Source: JAAYGT01 sp050252075 (GTDB lineage Bacteria; Pseudomonadota; Gammaproteobacteria; Burkholderiales; Burkholderiaceae_B). From it: a stretch of 10,072 nt of DNA. The notes beneath the pieces are model-generated. The model was not told the origin of the DNA, ran no database searches, and saw only the letters and a list, made by a program, of their open reading frames with translations. Shown in pieces: positions 8,384 to 10,072 of the stretch (the stretch's first letter is position 1; each line of letters begins with the position of its first letter). Both the position numbers and the translations under genes were made by a program. The stretch is taken from contig JBFWLP010000110.1 of the NCBI GenBank assembly GCA_050252075.1, positions 1-10,072 of the forward strand. Direction: 5' to 3'.

Positions 8384-8412
8384 GAGAGCTCACTTGCTTG
8401 ATACGTTGATCC

Positions 8413-8430
8413 GGCCGTGCGCACACGGCC
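8413..8430 (-). other. Intercistronic hairpin between adaptor and pump genes
   Basis: GGCCGTG (8413-8419) and CACGGCC (8424-8430) form a perfect 7-bp stem with a 4-base loop in the 58-bp gap between the two genes. In the minus-strand transcript it lies 11 bases after the adaptor stop codon and 29 bases before the pump ATG. No U-run follows it, so an intrinsic terminator is unlikely. It may set mRNA stability or the relative output of the adaptor and pump. This role is inference. Confidence 0.5.
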
Positions 8431-8441
8431 ATACGGGGATA

Positions 8442-9590
8442 TCAGTTGGGTTTCCAGGGCTGCGGCTCAACGGGTGCGCCAGGCCGGATTTTCTGGAAAC
8501 CTTCGACAATGACGGTATCACCCGGATTCAAACCGTTGTAGACAACGTAACGCCCCTTGACCAACGGCCCCAGTGTGACAGCGCTGGAGGCAACCTTCCC
8601 TTCCTTCACCAGCATTAATGTGCTCAAGCCATCAGTGCTGCGCTGAACGGCCTGTGCCGGAACCAGCAGTGCCTTGTTGTCGACGCCTTGAGGCAGGCGA
8701 ACCCTGACATACATGCCCGGCAACAGAATGTGGTCGGGGTTGTCGATTTCGGCCCGCAAGGAAACCTGGCCGGTGGTCGGATCAACCGTGACACCCGAAA
8801 ACAGCAAACGCCCTTCCTTGCCGTATGTGGAGCCGTCTTCCAGCAACACGCTGACCGGCGTGCCCTGCTCGGTGTTACCCGACAGCACGCCGCTTTCAAC
8901 CGCCTTGCGCATGATCGCCAGCTGTCGCGTGGAACGAGTGATGTCCACATACACCTGATCCAGCTGCTGCACGTCGGCCATGAGTGTGGCCTGTGTGGCG
9001 CTGACCAGGGCCCCTTCCGTAACGTACGACTTTCCAATGCGCCCGGCAATGGGCGAGGAAACCTTGGTGTAACCCAGATTGATTTCTGCGGTTTGTACCG
9101 CTGCCTGGGCCTCGGCCACCGCTGCCTGGGTTTGCTGTGCTGCAGCAACCGCGTTGTCGTATTCCTGGCGACTGATCGCATTGGCCTTGACCAGCTTGCC
9201 GTAGCGGTCGGCAAGCAATTGGGCACTGCGGGCATCGGCCTGGGCACGCTTCAGGGTGGCTGCGGCCTGATCCCGCTGCGCAATATACGGCGCCGGATCA
9301 ATGGTGAACAAGGGCTGGTTTTCGGTGACGTCGGCGCCTTGCCGGAAATTGATTTCCTGCACAATGCCGGTTACGCGGGCCCGAATTTCGGCGTTTTTGA
9401 CGGCACTGACGCGACCGGGAAGATCAACATAGATTTCAGTGGGTTCCGTCTGAACGGTTACCACACTGACCGGTACCTTCATGCCGGCCGGCCCTTGTTG
9501 CGGTTTTTCGCTGCAGGCTGCAAGCACCAGTAGCGAAGAAACTAACAAAAAGCGAAGCTGCAGCCAGCCGCTTGGGCGACGGATCGACAT
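8442..9590 (-). CDS. AcrA/MexA-type periplasmic adaptor (membrane fusion) lipoprotein of RND efflux system
   Basis: This 382-residue protein bridges the RND pump and the outer-membrane channel. A signal peptide ends in lipobox LAAC, with Cys26 as the lipid anchor. The chain then follows the usual order: barrel strand, first lipoyl half-motif (EIRARVTGIVQEINFRQGADV, about 68-88), a long Ala/Gln-rich coiled-coil hairpin (about 100-172), second lipoyl half (SPIAGRIGKSYVTEGALV, 179-196), beta-barrel and membrane-proximal domain. The hairpin tip has R129-x3-L133-x6-S140 (RYGKLVKANAIS), the RLS motif known from AcrA (R128, L132, S139) to contact the TolC channel. Length is normal. It is the first gene of the operon. 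The ATG at 9590 has GGGAG (9597-9601) 6 bases upstream, partly inside a leader hairpin. Residue +2 after the lipid Cys is Ser, unlike the Asp of AcrA. Confidence 0.96.
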   Translation of the reverse strand: MSIRRPSGWLQLRFLLVSSLLVLAACSEKPQQGPAGMKVPVSVVTVQTEPTEIYVDLPGRVSAVKNAEIRARVTGIVQEINFRQGADVTENQPLFTIDPAPYIAQRDQAAATLKRAQADARSAQLLADRYGKLVKANAISRQEYDNAVAAAQQTQAAVAEAQAAVQTAEINLGYTKVSSPIAGRIGKSYVTEGALVSATQATLMADVQQLDQVYVDITRSTRQLAIMRKAVESGVLSGNTEQGTPVSVLLEDGSTYGKEGRLLFSGVTVDPTTGQVSLRAEIDNPDHILLPGMYVRVRLPQGVDNKALLVPAQAVQRSTDGLSTLMLVKEGKVASSAVTLGPLVKGRYVVYNGLNPGDTVIVEGFQKIRPGAPVEPQPWKPN

Positions 9591-9596
9591 TCAATA

Positions 9597-9623
9597 CTCC
9601 CGCGCATCGTCCGGACGCGCGGG
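9597..9623 (-). promoter_or_regulatory. Leader hairpin overlapping the adaptor gene ribosome binding site
   Basis: CCCGCGC (9599-9605) and GCGCGGG (9617-9623) form a 7-bp all-GC stem with an 11-base loop. In the minus-strand mRNA its 3' arm supplies the three G of the GGGAG Shine-Dalgarno sequence (9597-9601), six bases before the ATG at 9590. The loop region contains the self-complementary CGTCCGGACG (9608-9617). Folding would partly hide the ribosome binding site. The structure is seen in the sequence; a regulatory role is inference. Confidence 0.5.
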
Positions 9624-9689
9624 CTGGACGATAACGATTCTGGTTTATGGGTAAAGACGAGAGTATAAATTGAAACGATGACGCAGCGC

Positions 9690-9718
9690 ATTAAAACGAG
9701 CTGAATCACTCGTTTCAA
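9690..9718 (-). promoter_or_regulatory. Predicted sigma70 promoter of the efflux-pdxJ operon
   Basis: On the minus strand TTGAAA (9713-9718, 5 of 6 to TTGACA) is followed after exactly 17 bp by TTTAAT (9690-9695, 5 of 6 to TATAAT). The start of transcription would fall near 9683, giving a leader of about 93 bases before the adaptor ATG. It is the best promoter match in the 145-bp gap. A second, poorer -10 (TATACT, 9662-9667) lacks a good -35. Both hexamers of the main promoter lie inside the arms of the dyad described for 9690-9719. Confidence 0.65.
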
Positions 9719-9719
9719 T
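9690..9719 (-). terminator. Possible intrinsic terminator hairpin after the ABC ATPase gene
   Basis: Read as minus-strand RNA, ATTGAAACGAG (9719 to 9709) pairs with CTCGTTTTAAT (9700 to 9690) across an 8-base loop. All 11 pairs form, one of them G-U, and four U lie in the 3' arm. It begins 17 bases after the ABC gene's stop codon. The lower stem is A/U-rich and no long U-run follows, so termination may be partial. The same bases hold the efflux promoter and dyad, so the hairpin could instead be a by-product of the operator. Confidence 0.35.
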
Positions 9720-9735
9720 TCGCTGCAAATTGAAA

Positions 9736-10072
9736 TCACCCCAGGAGCAGACTGTCGTCGGCCAGCGTTTCACCGCGCACCTGCTCGAACATGCGCAGCA
9801 GATCGGGAACATCGAGCCCTTCACGCTCTTTTCCGGAAACATCGAGCACCACCCGGCCCTGATGCAACATGACGGTGCGATCACCGACATCGAGTGCCTG
9901 GCGCATACTGTGGGTGACCATCATGGTGGTGAGCTTGCTCTCGCGCACGATACGGTCGGTCAGCTTCAGGACGAAATCGGCGGTACGCGGATCCAGCGCC
10001 GCCGTATGTTCGTCGAGCAGCAAGATGCGCGAAGGCTGCAAGGCTGCCATCAGCAAACTGACCGCCTGTCGC
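9736..10072 (-). CDS. ABC transporter ATP-binding protein, COG1101/TrpX-associated type, C-terminal part (5' end outside window)
   Basis: The frame is open from the window edge to the TGA at 9736-9738 and gives the last 111 residues of a nucleotide-binding subunit. It begins RQAVSLLMAALQPS, the end of the ABC signature region. Walker B with its catalytic Glu follows (RILLLDEHTAALDP, a D-E-H-T variant), then the switch histidine in MMVTHSMRQAL, and a C-terminal extension GREREGL-like (SGKEREGLDVPDLLRMFEQ) ending DDSLLLG. The DEHTAALDP wording and the DLL-x-x-F tail are characteristic of ATPases that pair with COG2984 (TrpX-like) binding proteins and COG4120 permeases, thought to import amino acids or related solutes. 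Those partners are not in the window and should lie upstream. It is a separate unit from the efflux operon, 145 bp away. Confidence 0.85.
   Translation of the reverse strand, partial: RQAVSLLMAALQPSRILLLDEHTAALDPRTADFVLKLTDRIVRESKLTTMMVTHSMRQALDVGDRTVMLHQGRVVLDVSGKEREGLDVPDLLRMFEQVRGETLADDSLLLG

Larger units (their letters stand above)
9668..9735. promoter_or_regulatory. Operator-like cluster of AATTGAAACGA repeats around the promoter
   Basis: Four copies of one motif surround the predicted promoter: AATTGAAACGA at 9668-9678 (plus), ATTAAAACGA at 9690-9699 (plus, one change), AATTGAAACGA at 9710-9720 (minus), and AATTGAAA at 9728-9735 (plus). The second and third form a 30-bp dyad (9690-9719) with 10 of 11 matched arm positions and an 8-bp centre. 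The third and fourth form TTTCAATT-N7-AATTGAAA (9713-9735). The first and second are 21 bp apart, two helical turns. A dimeric repressor of TetR or MarR type, common for RND operons, would fit; no regulator gene is in the window to name it. Confidence 0.6.

Noticed and set aside
9662..9667. A second promoter using TATACT as its -10
   Set aside because: The -35 position at 17 bp spacing (TGCGCT on the minus strand) is a poor match. The promoter at 9690-9718 is far better.
9710..9735. Repeats of AATTGAAA as a CRISPR array or mobile-element end
   Set aside because: There are only a few short copies with mixed orientation and uneven spacing, no spacers, no transposase gene and no target duplication. 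Operator half-sites fit better.

Overview
The window looks like chromosomal DNA of a beta-proteobacterium, most likely Alcaligenaceae (the Bordetella/Achromobacter/Pusillimonas group). This rests on moderately high G+C, tight gene packing, protein similarity recalled from family knowledge, and a SCO1/SenC gene beside an M3 oligopeptidase. No database search was possible, so the genus is not fixed. I see no tRNA, rRNA, CRISPR array, insertion sequence or phage gene.

Left end (1-846, plus strand): the last 56 codons of an oligopeptidase A-like M3 metallopeptidase, a compact hairpin plus T-rich terminator candidate, and then a SCO1/SenC copper-chaperone gene with a signal peptide and CPDIC motif. 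This gene converges on the next block with only 18 bp between stop codons.

Centre and right (865-9590, minus strand): six tightly spaced genes that probably form one transcript, read from right to left. They are an AcrA/MexA-type periplasmic adaptor lipoprotein (8442-9590), an AcrB/MexB-type RND pump (5192-8383), an OprM/NodT-type outer-membrane lipoprotein channel (3624-5195), pdxJ (2893-3609), a YdjA-like nitroreductase (2301-2888) and a dihydrolipoamide dehydrogenase-like flavoprotein (865-2304). The gaps are 58 bp, a 4-bp ATGA overlap, 14 bp, 4 bp and another ATGA overlap. The first three genes make a complete tripartite drug-efflux system. The last three are cofactor and redox enzymes (PLP synthesis, an FMN enzyme, an FAD/NAD enzyme), and their attachment to an efflux operon is the main oddity of gene order.

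Right end (9736-10072, minus strand): the C-terminal part of an ABC ATPase of the type that works with TrpX-like (COG2984) binding proteins. The 145-bp gap between it and the efflux operon is the most informative non-coding stretch. A good sigma70-type promoter (TTGAAA, 17 bp, TTTAAT) lies wholly inside a near-perfect 30-bp dyad. The dyad's motif recurs on both sides. The same dyad can also fold as a terminator-like hairpin for the upstream gene. A GC-rich hairpin in the leader covers part of the adaptor gene's ribosome binding site. No regulator gene for the pump lies in the window.

The proteins all belong to known families; I see no undescribed protein system. The new-looking material is regulatory (9597-9735) and organisational (efflux operon joined to pdxJ and redox genes).
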